Shown here piece by piece: positions 43,103 to 50,672 of a DNA stretch of 64,000 bases; the first letter of the stretch is position 1, and the number at the start of each line of letters is the position of its first letter. The DNA is from Actinomycetes bacterium (GTDB taxonomy: Bacteria > Actinomycetota > Acidimicrobiia > Acidimicrobiales > UBA8190), in contig JAJZLP010000033.1 of assembly GCA_021803325.1 (NCBI GenBank), forward strand, positions 1 through 64,000, in the 5' to 3' direction. The translations under genes and the position numbers were made by a program. Under the pieces are notes generated by a model. That model ran no database searches, was not told where the DNA came from, and saw nothing but the letters and a program-made list of their open reading frames with translations.

Positions 43103-44677
43103 GTGACTACGACGGCCACCAGGTCGGACGTGACTCTCCTGAAGGCCCTCGTGAGAGAACGCCGGCTCACTGTGAAGGAAACCCTTGCCGTGCTCGGACG
43201 CCGGGCCGAGCGGATGGGGGAGAGCAGCTACGCGCTGGAAGACCGCCAGCTCCGCAGGTGGCTCAACGGGGATGTCTCCTCCAGCGATGGTGTCCGACCA
43301 GCCAACATTCGAGTGACGGAGGCGGAGTTCGGCTGGCCGATGGCCACCCTGTTGGCCCTCGACCAGCGGCTGCCGGACCATCTGGTCCCGCGGCCAGAAC
43401 CCCACGAGGACCGCAAGCTGCGCACGAGCGAGTTCGTGGCATGGATCACCGAGCACTCTGCGCTCAGCTACGAGGCCGCTTACGCGGCCGTCGCGGAAAC
43501 CGCCGCGCGGATCGACTCAGCGTCGGCGATCACCCGAGCGACCGGGGACTATGCCCGGTCCCAGGTAGGCAGAGCCCGGCTTGCCGGCGCTGTGACCGCC
43601 TACTACGGAGACCCGACTCGGTTCTATAGCGCCCGTGTCGGGGGCTCTGTCGTGGCGCTGAGCATCCTGGCCGAGCCGAAGTGGGTTGGTTTGGCCGTCC
43701 CCCTGGGCGGTGAAGCCGAGTTGTGCCGACGTGGTGGCCAAGACGACGGGCTGACGATCCGTCTGACCGACGTGCAGACCCGAGCCGCTATTGACCGCTT
43801 GGCGGCCGTGGAGATCTCCGACACAGTGATGGTCAACAATCCTCTCTACCGGTTGACGAGCTTTGAGATCGGAGCCGATCAACTGGTGGCCGACTTCCGA
43901 TGCACCGACTTCGCCGCTTATGCGCTGACGGCCGACCTCCTCGAAACGGAGCTACGCGACCTGGTACGAGAGGGGGTGCGTGACCCGCGCGGAGTGTCGA
44001 CGCCGTTGCGTGACGCCTGGCTCCCCACACTGGAAGCAGGCGTGGCCTTCGATAGGCGAGTCTGCGTCGGTGGGCCGGTGTGCCTGGTTGCCATCGCTGA
44101 TGAGGATCAGTACCACCTCCTCGTACAGGAACGTTCCGCCCAGGTTCTTAACGTGACCGGGACGCTCGCTGTCATCCCCAAAGCATTCCACCAGCCAACC
44201 GTGGACCCCTACGGCGAAACGCGCATCTCTACGACCCTGGAACGAGAGCTCGAAGAAGAGCTGCTTGGCCGGTTGGACCTCGAACAGCTGTCGTCAGAGT
44301 CTCTCAGGCGCGCCGCACCACTGCACCCGCTCAACGCTTCCGCGCCGATGGAGTGGCTTCACTTACACCGAGACGCTTGGCGGATGGAGTGCACCGGTTT
44401 CGGAGTCAACATGGTCAGCGGTAACTACGAGTTCTCCTGCCTTGTCGTCGTCCACGACCCGACATGGTGGACCCGCTTCGGACATCTATTGCAAGCCAAC
44501 TGGGAGGCTATGCGGCTGCACCGCTACTCCTCGCTCGACACTGAAGGCCTGGTCCATCTCGCCGACGATCCCCGCTGGAGCAACGAAGGGCTCTTCGCGT
44601 TCATCGAAGGCTTGCGCCGACTCGCTGTGCTTGACCCCGCCCGCGTACGGGTCCCTGTGACGGACGTGATCGTATGA
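43103..44677 (+). CDS. putative DNA-binding regulator with Nudix-like C-terminal domain
   Basis: Encodes 524 aa. The first 80 residues are helical with RLTVKETLAVLGRRAERMGE and QLRRWLNGDV, like the N-terminal DNA-binding segment of Streptomyces-type regulators. The middle is unassigned. Residues about 365-460 carry ISTTLERELEEELLGRLDLE, which resembles a Nudix box (Glu-rich REx2EELxG), and NMVSGNYEFSCLVVV. It is coupled by ATGA to a cupin gene, a pairing seen in actinomycetes. It may sense a nucleotide or small ligand and control the element. Family not certain. Confidence 0.6.
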   Translation: MTTTATRSDVTLLKALVRERRLTVKETLAVLGRRAERMGESSYALEDRQLRRWLNGDVSSSDGVRPANIRVTEAEFGWPMATLLALDQRLPDHLVPRPEPHEDRKLRTSEFVAWITEHSALSYEAAYAAVAETAARIDSASAITRATGDYARSQVGRARLAGAVTAYYGDPTRFYSARVGGSVVALSILAEPKWVGLAVPLGGEAELCRRGGQDDGLTIRLTDVQTRAAIDRLAAVEISDTVMVNNPLYRLTSFEIGADQLVADFRCTDFAAYALTADLLETELRDLVREGVRDPRGVSTPLRDAWLPTLEAGVAFDRRVCVGGPVCLVAIADEDQYHLLVQERSAQVLNVTGTLAVIPKAFHQPTVDPYGETRISTTLERELEEELLGRLDLEQLSSESLRRAAPLHPLNASAPMEWLHLHRDAWRMECTGFGVNMVSGNYEFSCLVVVHDPTWWTRFGHLLQANWEAMRLHRYSSLDTEGLVHLADDPRWSNEGLFAFIEGLRRLAVLDPARVRVPVTDVIV

Positions 44678-45027
44678 TGGTCCCGGCCGCCTGGCATGTT
44701 GGGAACGCCGCTATCGACGCGAAGGACCATCGCGGCTGGTTGATTGGGCACTTCATGGACGGCGATGACATTCGCCGTTCGCAGGACGTGGAGATCAAGT
44801 GGGGTGTCCATGCCAGCGGGGAAGCGCGGTCTGAGTGGCAAGGCGATGAGTACCGCACGACCGTGTTGCTGCTCATCAGGGGGAGGTTCCGGATCAAGCT
44901 GTCTGTGGACAGCTTCGTCCTCGAACACGAAGGCGACTACGCCATGTGGGGACCGGGCGTGGGCCATTCCTGGCAAGCCGAGGAAGACTCTGTCGTGGTC
45001 ACCATCCGGTGGCCCTCGCACTCGTAG
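44674..45027 (+). CDS. cupin-fold protein coupled to the regulator
   Basis: Encodes 117 aa; ATG 44674 overlaps the regulator stop. The pattern EIKWGVHASGEARSEW, TTVLLLIRGRFRIKL, then EGDYAMWGPGVGHSW, fits a small cupin with a possible metal site (His pair and Glu). No signal peptide. Overlap with the regulator implies joint action, for example ligand sensing (inference). It converges with the RepA-like gene across the iteron region. Confidence 0.7.
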   Translation: MMVPAAWHVGNAAIDAKDHRGWLIGHFMDGDDIRRSQDVEIKWGVHASGEARSEWQGDEYRTTVLLLIRGRFRIKLSVDSFVLEHEGDYAMWGPGVGHSWQAEEDSVVVTIRWPSHS

Positions 45028-45050
45028 CCCTGACCGACCACTCTCAGTGG

Positions 45051-45177
45051 CCAAGATTCCAAGATTCCAAGATTTCACCCCCTCCGCTACGACTACGTTG
45101 GAATCTTGAAATCTTGAAACCTTCGAGGTCAGAGGCCATGTTGGCTGGAATCTTGGCTCAACGAGCTTGGAATCTTG
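45051..45177. repeat. iteron-like array, candidate replication origin
   Basis: Seven copies of an AATCTTG box lie in 127 bp that are much AT-richer than the flanks. Three tandem CCAAGATT copies (45051-45058, 45059-45066, 45067-45074) are followed by four in the opposite sense (AATCTTG at 45102, 45110, 45149 and 45171). The region lies between convergent genes, so it is not an ordinary promoter. The adjacent gene encodes a RepA-type helicase. This resembles plasmid iterons; an alternative is a protein-binding site for partition or a regulatory array. Confidence 0.6.
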
Positions 45178-45212
45178 ACCGGGAGTGAGCCGCACGGAAC
45201 CACGATGAGCGT

Positions 45213-46247
45213 TCAGCCAACGACCCAGCCGTCGGCTGTTTTGCGGGTCTGGAGGCCGACCTGCTTGCGAGCTCGGTGCAAGGTCACGGCGGCGATCCCT
45301 GCGTCTTCGGCATCGGCGAGCAGCACGGCGGAGGGGGTTGTGTCTGGATGCTCGGCCCACCAGGCAGTCAGCCATGCGACTGCTTCGCCGAGGGCCGAGG
45401 ACTGCGTTCCTGCGAGAAGCTCGGATGCGCTTCGCCGGTCTGCCTCGGTGTCCCACTCGACCCGTGCCACGCCGAGATCGGGCACGTCCACGAGTGAGTA
45501 CCCCCATGTCGGGGCTTCGGCCGCCAGGTTCGACTTCACGGTCGCCATCAGGCGGTGATCGCAGTCGTCGGGGTCGCGGATCACCGCGTAGGCGGCACGG
45601 GCCGCGCCGATGATCCCGATGGAGCCGCCGCCGCGATAGAGAGCCGGTCCGCCCGGGGTCTTGTTGTGGTGGCGGATCAAGATGACCGCTGCCCGTGTCC
45701 TTGCCGCGGCCAGGGCGAGCAGCGCGAGCAGGCGGCGCACCGACTGGTCCTTGTGAGAGTCGATGCGGTCCGACAGGTAGGCCGCCAACACGTCGACGAT
45801 CACCATCGCGGCGGCGGACTCCTCGATCAGCCGGACGATCCAGCCGATGTCCTCGGGTATGACGACTGGTCGCAGGATCGGGCCATGCTCGCCGTCCACC
45901 TCGCGTGCAGCGACGCAGATGCAGCGATCCAGGTCGGCTCCTGCCGCCTCCAGGCGAGGGCGGATCGTGTCGCCCCAGCCATCCTCGGCAGAGAGCAGCA
46001 GCACCGAAGCCGGCGACCCTCCGGCAGCGCCGTCGGGCCACGTGGACCCGCGGGTCACCCGTGCTGCGAGGTCGAGGGTCATGGTGGACTTCGCGGTGGC
46101 GGGGTCTCCCTCGATGACGGCGAGCTTGCCTGCGGGGATGCGCCCCGGCCACACCCACTCGACGGTCTCCCGCGGGATCATCGACGCGGCGCGCACCGCC
46201 CAGGGACCTTGGCGGTCACCGGGGCCAGCTATCATTGTTTCCGACAC
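45213..46247 (-). CDS. RepA-like hexameric helicase (AAA_25/RecA-fold)
   Basis: Encodes 344 aa from GTG 46247, 8 nt after AGGAG; an in-frame GTG at 46256 is too close to that site. Walker A is GDPATAKS at residues 47-54, then LLLSAEDGWGDTIRPRLEAA and Walker B AAAMVIVDVLAAY; RAAVILIRHHNKTPGG is the His-containing loop typical of RSF1010-RepA-type proteins. A C-terminal winged-helix-like segment (SAVLLADAEDAGIAAVTLHR) follows. It should unwind DNA at an origin; the iteron-like array lies just past its 3' end. Confidence 0.88.
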   Translation of the reverse strand: MSETMIAGPGDRQGPWAVRAASMIPRETVEWVWPGRIPAGKLAVIEGDPATAKSTMTLDLAARVTRGSTWPDGAAGGSPASVLLLSAEDGWGDTIRPRLEAAGADLDRCICVAAREVDGEHGPILRPVVIPEDIGWIVRLIEESAAAMVIVDVLAAYLSDRIDSHKDQSVRRLLALLALAAARTRAAVILIRHHNKTPGGPALYRGGGSIGIIGAARAAYAVIRDPDDCDHRLMATVKSNLAAEAPTWGYSLVDVPDLGVARVEWDTEADRRSASELLAGTQSSALGEAVAWLTAWWAEHPDTTPSAVLLADAEDAGIAAVTLHRARKQVGLQTRKTADGWVVG

Positions 46248-46278
46248 GTGTAGCACTCCTTGCTCTTGTGGCCTTCAG

Positions 46279-46300
46279 CCCCCCGGTGCCAGCCGGGGGG
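46279..46300. terminator. 8-bp-stem hairpin, terminator-like on + strand
   Basis: CCCCCCGG and CCGGGGGG form a stem around TGCCAG. On the plus strand it is followed by CGTTTCTTCGTT, resembling a factor-independent terminator. Yet both flanking genes are on the minus strand, where no T-run follows; it may stop antisense transcripts or act as a barrier between the UvrD and RepA messages. Confidence 0.5.
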
Positions 46301-46316
46301 CGTTTCTTCGTTAGGG

Positions 46317-48392
46317 TCAGATGGCCAAGCCGTCGGCGGGGGTGGAGAGCCCGGCCACGGATACCGTGTGGGTGTGATCGAACGACGAGAATCCGTGATG
46401 CTCTCGCCACAACGCACGTGCTCTACGAGCGGCAGACGGCACCGTGCGGACACGGAGCACCTTGCCGTTCTTGCCAGCACGCTCGGCGGGGACACACCAT
46501 TCAGGCCGGAACGATCTTGCCCCGCTGCCTTGGTCGGTGGCCGGGTAGCACGTCAGCGACCCGTCGTTGCTCTGGCCGGCGACGATGTAGACACCGCGCT
46601 CGTCTGCCACGAGCACGCGCGTGCCGGTCGTGATGGTCACCTGGCAGGGGTCGACCATGGCTTGCGAGACTGGGTTCTCGATGGTGCGCTCGATGAGCTC
46701 GGCTCCCTGCTCCGCCCCGAAGTTCTCGACGTGGTCTCGGGCGAACCCCATCAGCGCCTCCCGGTTCGCTGCGCTCGGGGCGGTCTGCCACGCGAGCACG
46801 GCGCCGTCGAGATGCCCGTTCGTTCCCTCCACCGAAGTCGGAACAGGACCCGTTCGGTCCCCGACGGCAACCGGCGCAGGGAGGGGGTCCGCCGAGGAGG
46901 TGAGCTCTCGATCTACCGTCCACCCAGAGGGGGTCCCAAGGGCTGCGAGATGCTCGTGTACCCACGCGAGCCCGCCGGGGTCGAGGGTATCCATCGCACG
47001 GGTGACCGCCACGTAGGCGAGCATGGCGTCGGCCCTGGGGATCGGGAGCGGCTTGCCGGTCTCCTTGTCGAGCGGCTCCTTGAAGTCGTTGGCGACACGG
47101 AGCTTGCCCCACTCCAAGCCCTTCGCCTTGTGGGCGGTGGACACGATGAGCTGTGCCGAGCGTTCGGGGACAGTGCCGTCGATGGCAGCGACCACACCGC
47201 CTGCGCCGTACTTCTCGATCATCCGCACAGCCACGGCCAGGTCGCTGCCGGCGGGGTCTTTCTCCGCGTACTCCACAACCTGGTCCCATGAGCCGAACGC
47301 AGCCAGTTCGGGATGCCCCGCGGGCTTGCCATCTTGTAGTCGCTCAGCTGCCTGGGCGAGAGCCAACATCTCCCTGCCGTCGCCGACCAGGTGCACGCAC
47401 ACACCGGTGTCGTGGGCGTCGAGCAAGGCGTCGATGGTCCCAGCATTGGAACGGCAGAGCATGGTGTCCGGCCGGTCGAGAGGCTCCAAGGTCGAGACCC
47501 GGTTCGGGTTCCCGACGATCCGCATGTCCGTGCCGACGACGCCGAGCCACACGTTCGCCTCATCCGCGACCGCTTGGCCGAAGCGCCAGCTCTGCGTGAG
47601 GCGGAGTCGATGCATCGCGTCCACCCGGTTCAAGAAGTCACCGGCCCCACGCCAGCCATAGATCGCCTGGGCCGAGTCGCCGACAGCTATGAGCTGCGCG
47701 TGGCGCTGGTGCTCCACCACGTCGGCGATCGCGGGGTCAGCGTCCTGGGCTTCGTCATAGAGGATCACGTCCCAGCCGGACAAGGACGGCTTCGAGAGTT
47801 GCCACTGTTTCAGGTACACGTCGTGGGTCGGGTGGCACCTGCCCTTCGGTCCCGAAGTCAGGTCTGTCCACGCGCTTCTCGCCAGCGGCAGGAGGTGGCG
47901 GGCGAGGGCGGTTGTCTCACCATCGGTCAACCCCTCGGGAGCCAGGAAGTGGTGCGCGGCGATCTCATCGTCTGCCGAACGGCAGAACCGGGCCACCATC
48001 CCCATCGCCAGGGACGCCTGCGCCGCTGCGGAAAAGATGCGCTCTGCATCGAAGCCGAAGGCGCCGCGGACACCGAGCGCGGCAGCCGTGTCGGTCCCGC
48101 GCATCCTCGGGCCGTTCAACCGGGCCCGCATCGGCGCACCGAACTCTCGGTAGGCGAGAGCATGGGCGGTCTTCGCGGTCACGTTGCTCGGGAAGCTCTT
48201 CGCCGCCTCGACTTGGATGGCCTTGTTGTAGGCGACGTAGAGCATCCTGGTCCTCGGCCGGGCTTCCGCGATCATCCTCAGCGTCGAGGTCTTGCCGGTC
48301 CCGGCCCCCGCTGAGATCGCAACCGTCCTGCCGGTCCCAGCCGCGTCGATGATCGCCTGCTGTTCGGACGTCGCCGTGAGCGCCGCGCTCAA
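46317..48392 (-). CDS. UvrD/Rep-type DNA helicase
   Basis: Encodes 691 aa from TTG 48392, overlapping the preceding stop as TTGA; the frame is open further upstream but within that gene. Walker A GAGTGKT at residues 29-35 (motif I), VILYDEAQDADP (motif II), VGDSAQAIYGWRGAGDF (motif III), STAHKAKGLEWGKLRV (motif V) and MLAYVAVTRAMDTL (motif VI) make a complete superfamily 1 helicase. A C-terminal tail of about 180 residues has two SH3/TRAM-like segments. It is probably used in replication or conjugative processing of the element. Confidence 0.92.
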   Translation of the reverse strand: MSAALTATSEQQAIIDAAGTGRTVAISAGAGTGKTSTLRMIAEARPRTRMLYVAYNKAIQVEAAKSFPSNVTAKTAHALAYREFGAPMRARLNGPRMRGTDTAAALGVRGAFGFDAERIFSAAAQASLAMGMVARFCRSADDEIAAHHFLAPEGLTDGETTALARHLLPLARSAWTDLTSGPKGRCHPTHDVYLKQWQLSKPSLSGWDVILYDEAQDADPAIADVVEHQRHAQLIAVGDSAQAIYGWRGAGDFLNRVDAMHRLRLTQSWRFGQAVADEANVWLGVVGTDMRIVGNPNRVSTLEPLDRPDTMLCRSNAGTIDALLDAHDTGVCVHLVGDGREMLALAQAAERLQDGKPAGHPELAAFGSWDQVVEYAEKDPAGSDLAVAVRMIEKYGAGGVVAAIDGTVPERSAQLIVSTAHKAKGLEWGKLRVANDFKEPLDKETGKPLPIPRADAMLAYVAVTRAMDTLDPGGLAWVHEHLAALGTPSGWTVDRELTSSADPLPAPVAVGDRTGPVPTSVEGTNGHLDGAVLAWQTAPSAANREALMGFARDHVENFGAEQGAELIERTIENPVSQAMVDPCQVTITTGTRVLVADERGVYIVAGQSNDGSLTCYPATDQGSGARSFRPEWCVPAERAGKNGKVLRVRTVPSAARRARALWREHHGFSSFDHTHTVSVAGLSTPADGLAI

Positions 48393-48904
48393 AGCTCGAC
48401 TCCGGGTCCGGCCTCGGGCGCTTCGGGAAGCTGGGCTCGGCGATGGCGTTCTCCCAGGCGCTGTGCGCTGAGGATGTAACGCCACGCCGGGCCGGCCCAC
48501 TCGTCGAGCCGTTCCTCGCCTCCCGCCCCGTCGGGTTCGTACGGGTCGAGGCCCACCGGCTCCGCGAACGCGTAGGCGTCACTGTCCGGGTCGGTGAGGT
48601 CGACGGGGTCAGGGGTGGCGGTCCACCCGCCGGCCAGCTCCTCGACCGCGGCACGCACGGAGCCGGCCACCTCGAAGCCCAGACCGCCGTGGCGCTCGGC
48701 GATGGCGCAACCCCGGGCGATGTGGATCGCCGCGACCTCGGTGCTCGACAGCCAGGAGCCTGCGAGCGCGTCCCAGTCCACCCACGCCCCGTGCTCGGTC
48801 GGCTCGTAGCCGTCTGGGAAGCCGGCGCGATGATCGAGCAGGTCGGAGAGGATCGCCAGAGCGGCGGGTGTGTCGTCGTGGTGCAGATGCTGGCGACCGG
48901 CCAT
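48389..48904 (-). CDS. unknown acidic protein upstream of the helicase
   Basis: Encodes 171 aa, acidic, with HGAWVDWDALAGSWLSSTEV, AAIHIARGCAIAERHGGLGF and a Pro/Asp-rich end. No signal peptide, no membrane segment, no family recognised. Overlaps on both sides (1-nt TAATG with the gene before, TTGA with the helicase) show it is in one operon with them. Confidence 0.65.
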   Translation of the reverse strand: MAGRQHLHHDDTPAALAILSDLLDHRAGFPDGYEPTEHGAWVDWDALAGSWLSSTEVAAIHIARGCAIAERHGGLGFEVAGSVRAAVEELAGGWTATPDPVDLTDPDSDAYAFAEPVGLDPYEPDGAGGEERLDEWAGPAWRYILSAQRLGERHRRAQLPEAPEAGPGVEL

Positions 48905-49482
48905 TACAGACCGACCTCGGGAGTCGTCGACCGGTCGACAGAGGCGCCGACGGAGCGCTCGCCGGCGGGAGGTGGAAGAGCGGCGAAGCGATCGAGGGGA
49001 TCGACCAGCACCGCACGGGCGAAGCGCTCGTAGGCACGGTAGGCCTCGAAGCCCAGGCGTACCGACCCTGGACCGGGCCTGGCCGCGGCGGCAAGAACAG
49101 CCCCGTCCTCGCTGCGCGAGCGCACGGCGCAGCGCGACAGCAGGTCGAGGGCTCGGAACGTCCCAGATGGGGGCTGCGTGTCAGCCAGAGCGAGCAGCGC
49201 GCGGTGCACGGCGGCCAGATCGGCTCCCAGGTCGCCCGGGATGACCGAAAGGGGAGCCAACTCTGCGTGGCCGTCGGGCGCGTAGAGGGAGGGGGCAGCC
49301 TCCGAAGCGTCGGCGAGTGCGACGGCGATCGCCCCCGCTGCTTCTGCGCCCGTACTCACCGTGACGTCGGCCTCGGCGCTGTCGGGCTCGGCGAACAGCA
49401 ACCAATCCTCGATCCGGGTCATCGTGTCAGCGACGTCGCCCATGGGATCGAGGACCACTGCCGTCGTCGGGGAGGCACTCAC
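48904..49482 (-). CDS. unknown protein of the replication operon
   Basis: Encodes 192 aa from GTG 49482, overlapping the previous stop by 4 nt. Ala-rich, mostly helical, with MTRIEDWLLFAEPDSAEADV and RLGFEAYRAYERFARAVLVD. No cysteines in a metal pattern and no recognised domain. Its constant overlap with neighbours suggests a joint role with the helicase operon. Confidence 0.6.
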   Translation of the reverse strand: MSASPTTAVVLDPMGDVADTMTRIEDWLLFAEPDSAEADVTVSTGAEAAGAIAVALADASEAAPSLYAPDGHAELAPLSVIPGDLGADLAAVHRALLALADTQPPSGTFRALDLLSRCAVRSRSEDGAVLAAAARPGPGSVRLGFEAYRAYERFARAVLVDPLDRFAALPPPAGERSVGASVDRSTTPEVGL

Positions 49483-49778
49483 CTGGCCCTCCCGTTGGTG
49501 TTGGTCGTCGCTGTCGGGCAGCTCTTCGCCAGGCGGCGTACCTCGGCGACGTCCAAGCCGAGGACGGTGGCGGTGAGATCGGCGGAGACCTGGCGGGCCA
49601 TGTCGGCTATCGCCGTTTCCACTCCGCCTTGGGCGGCAGCGACCTGGCGGTCGGCCTCGGCGAGCACGTCGCTTCGCCGGGCGAGCGCCTGATCGAGGCG
49701 CGCGACGGCGCGGCGATGCGCGGCGTCGAGTATGGCCAGAGCGCGCTGGGCGTCGCGCACCTCGTCTCGGACAGCCAT
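49479..49778 (-). CDS. small coiled-coil protein with LGLDVAEVRRLAK end
   Basis: Encodes 99 aa; ATG 49778 follows AAGGAGG at 5 nt. Predicted long helix (RDAQRALAILDAAHRRAVAR, ARRSDVLAEADRQVAAAQGG), then ATVLGLDVAEVRRLAKS. The last motif resembles the C-termini encoded at 50673 and in the remnant at 49913-49980. The conserved leader (49779-49844) is in frame with this gene, so the protein could alternatively start 22 residues earlier as Met-Ser-Asp-Pro. Function unknown. Confidence 0.65.
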   Translation of the reverse strand: MAVRDEVRDAQRALAILDAAHRRAVARLDQALARRSDVLAEADRQVAAAQGGVETAIADMARQVSADLTATVLGLDVAEVRRLAKSCPTATTNTNGRAR

Positions 49779-49844
49779 GATGACCTCCTTGGCAGACCGC
49801 GACCTGCGGTCTCTGACAGGGAGGGGGGTGGGGGGGTCACTCAT
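49779..49844 (-). promoter_or_regulatory. conserved leader with mini-ORF start and hairpin (copy 2)
   Basis: Nearly the same as copy 1 (30870-30936): ATG-AGT-GAC-CCC start, hairpin with identical 19 nt (plus 49794-49812), then AAGGAGG and the gene. Encodes Met-Ser-Asp-Pro-Pro-Thr-Pro-Leu-Pro-Val-Arg-Asp-Arg-Arg-Ser-Arg-Ser, in frame with the 99-aa gene. The Arg codons (CGC, AGG, CGG) lie inside the hairpin. Confidence 0.7.
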
Positions 49845-49912
49845 TACCGGTCCGGAGCGCTGGCACCTCCCCCGGGTGCGAGCTGGTGCTGGCTGTGAGC
49901 CGGTCAGGGGGT

Positions 49913-49980
49913 CGGAGGCTGGTGGGTGAGGCGGCGCACCTCGGGTGCACGCTGGCCGACCGATATCGAGACCGGTCGTT
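49913..49980 (-). pseudogene. remnant of the 50673-type gene 3' end
   Basis: The minus frame gives ISVGQRAPEVRRLTHQP, matching HMIGQSAPELRRLARLP at the end of the 50673-51122 protein. By eye the DNA of the two places agrees at about 7 of 10 positions over some 50 nt. No intact gene is attached, so it looks like a truncated duplicate. Confidence 0.45.
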
Positions 49981-50038
49981 GCGCAGTCGACGTTGGGCTT
50001 GCGGCGTTGGCGGTCACGATCCCGCCCTGCCCCGCTCC

Positions 50039-50059
50039 GTACCACTCCCGTGGTACACT
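50039..50059 (+). promoter_or_regulatory. toxin-antitoxin promoter with palindromic operator
   Basis: A perfect inverted repeat (GTACCAC, spacer TCCC, GTGGTAC; 50039-50056) overlaps the -10-like TACACT (50054-50059). GTG 50066 follows after 6 nt, so the transcript is probably leaderless. The layout suits autorepression by the antitoxin or toxin-antitoxin complex. Confidence 0.7.
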
Positions 50060-50065
50060 GGGGTG

Positions 50066-50335
50066 GTGTTCGGGGAGGTGCTGTGGACCGAAGACTCCGA
50101 GACCCACATCGGCCGCCACAACGTGACCCCACTCGAAGTCGAACAGGTCCTCTACAACCAGCCCCGCTTAGCCGTCCCTGGCCGCGACGACACCACGGAA
50201 GTCCTGGGTCAGACCGGCTCCGGCCGGCTGCTGTTGGTGGTCGTGACCGAAGCCAGCGATGGTCGGGACTTCGTGATCACCGCCCGCGACATGACCGCCG
50301 CCGAGAAACGAACCTTCCGGGAAAGGAGCCGCTGA
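50066..50335 (+). CDS. BrnT-like toxin of a type II toxin-antitoxin module
   Basis: Encodes 89 aa from GTG 50066 (GTG 50063 is an alternative). The sequence VLWTEDSETHIGRHNVTPLE, LLLVVVTEASDGRDFVITAR and AEKRTFRERSR follows the BrnT RNase layout: His-x-x-x-His region, a beta sheet, then ITARDMTAAEKR. BrnT toxins cleave RNA and stop translation until neutralised by BrnA. The RHH-type antitoxin gene follows after 2 nt, and an operator palindrome precedes. It would stabilise the element in the host population. Confidence 0.75.
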   Translation: MFGEVLWTEDSETHIGRHNVTPLEVEQVLYNQPRLAVPGRDDTTEVLGQTGSGRLLLVVVTEASDGRDFVITARDMTAAEKRTFRERSR

Positions 50336-50337
50336 CC

Positions 50338-50643
50338 ATGGACCAGGACAAGATCGACCGCTTGCGCGACTACTACGACACCACCGACGTGGCCGGGCAC
50401 TTCGCCGACACCACGCTCCACACCGACAAGGCCACCGAGGTCCTGGTGTCATCGTCGATCCGGCTCCCGCAGTCGCTCATGAACCAGGTCCGAGCCCAAG
50501 CCGCCGAGCTGGGGATCCCGGCCACGACGCTCATGCGCCAGTGGATCACCGAGCGAGCGACCACACCTACGACGCCAGCGGCGGTCTCGGTGGCCGACCT
50601 GCAGCGCTTCATCGCCGAGCACGCCCACCCGCTGGCTTCGTAA
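50338..50643 (+). CDS. antitoxin, ribbon-helix-helix (BrnA/CopG-like)
   Basis: Encodes 101 aa; ATG 50338 has AAAGGAG upstream. A helical N-terminal half (IDRLRDYYDTTDVAGHFADT) binds the toxin in related systems; VLVSSSIRLPQSLMNQVRAQ then AAELGIPATTLMRQWITERA is the ribbon-helix-helix DNA-binding segment, about residues 36-80. It is expected to neutralise the toxin encoded just upstream and repress the palindromic promoter. Confidence 0.75.
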   Translation: MDQDKIDRLRDYYDTTDVAGHFADTTLHTDKATEVLVSSSIRLPQSLMNQVRAQAAELGIPATTLMRQWITERATTPTTPAAVSVADLQRFIAEHAHPLAS

Positions 50644-50672
50644 CCCCCACCCAACAACGGGCGACAGGCAAG

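Noticed and set aside
45051-45177. CRISPR array
   Set aside because: Repeats are 7-8 bp, in both orientations and partly contiguous, without spacers of constant length or cas genes.
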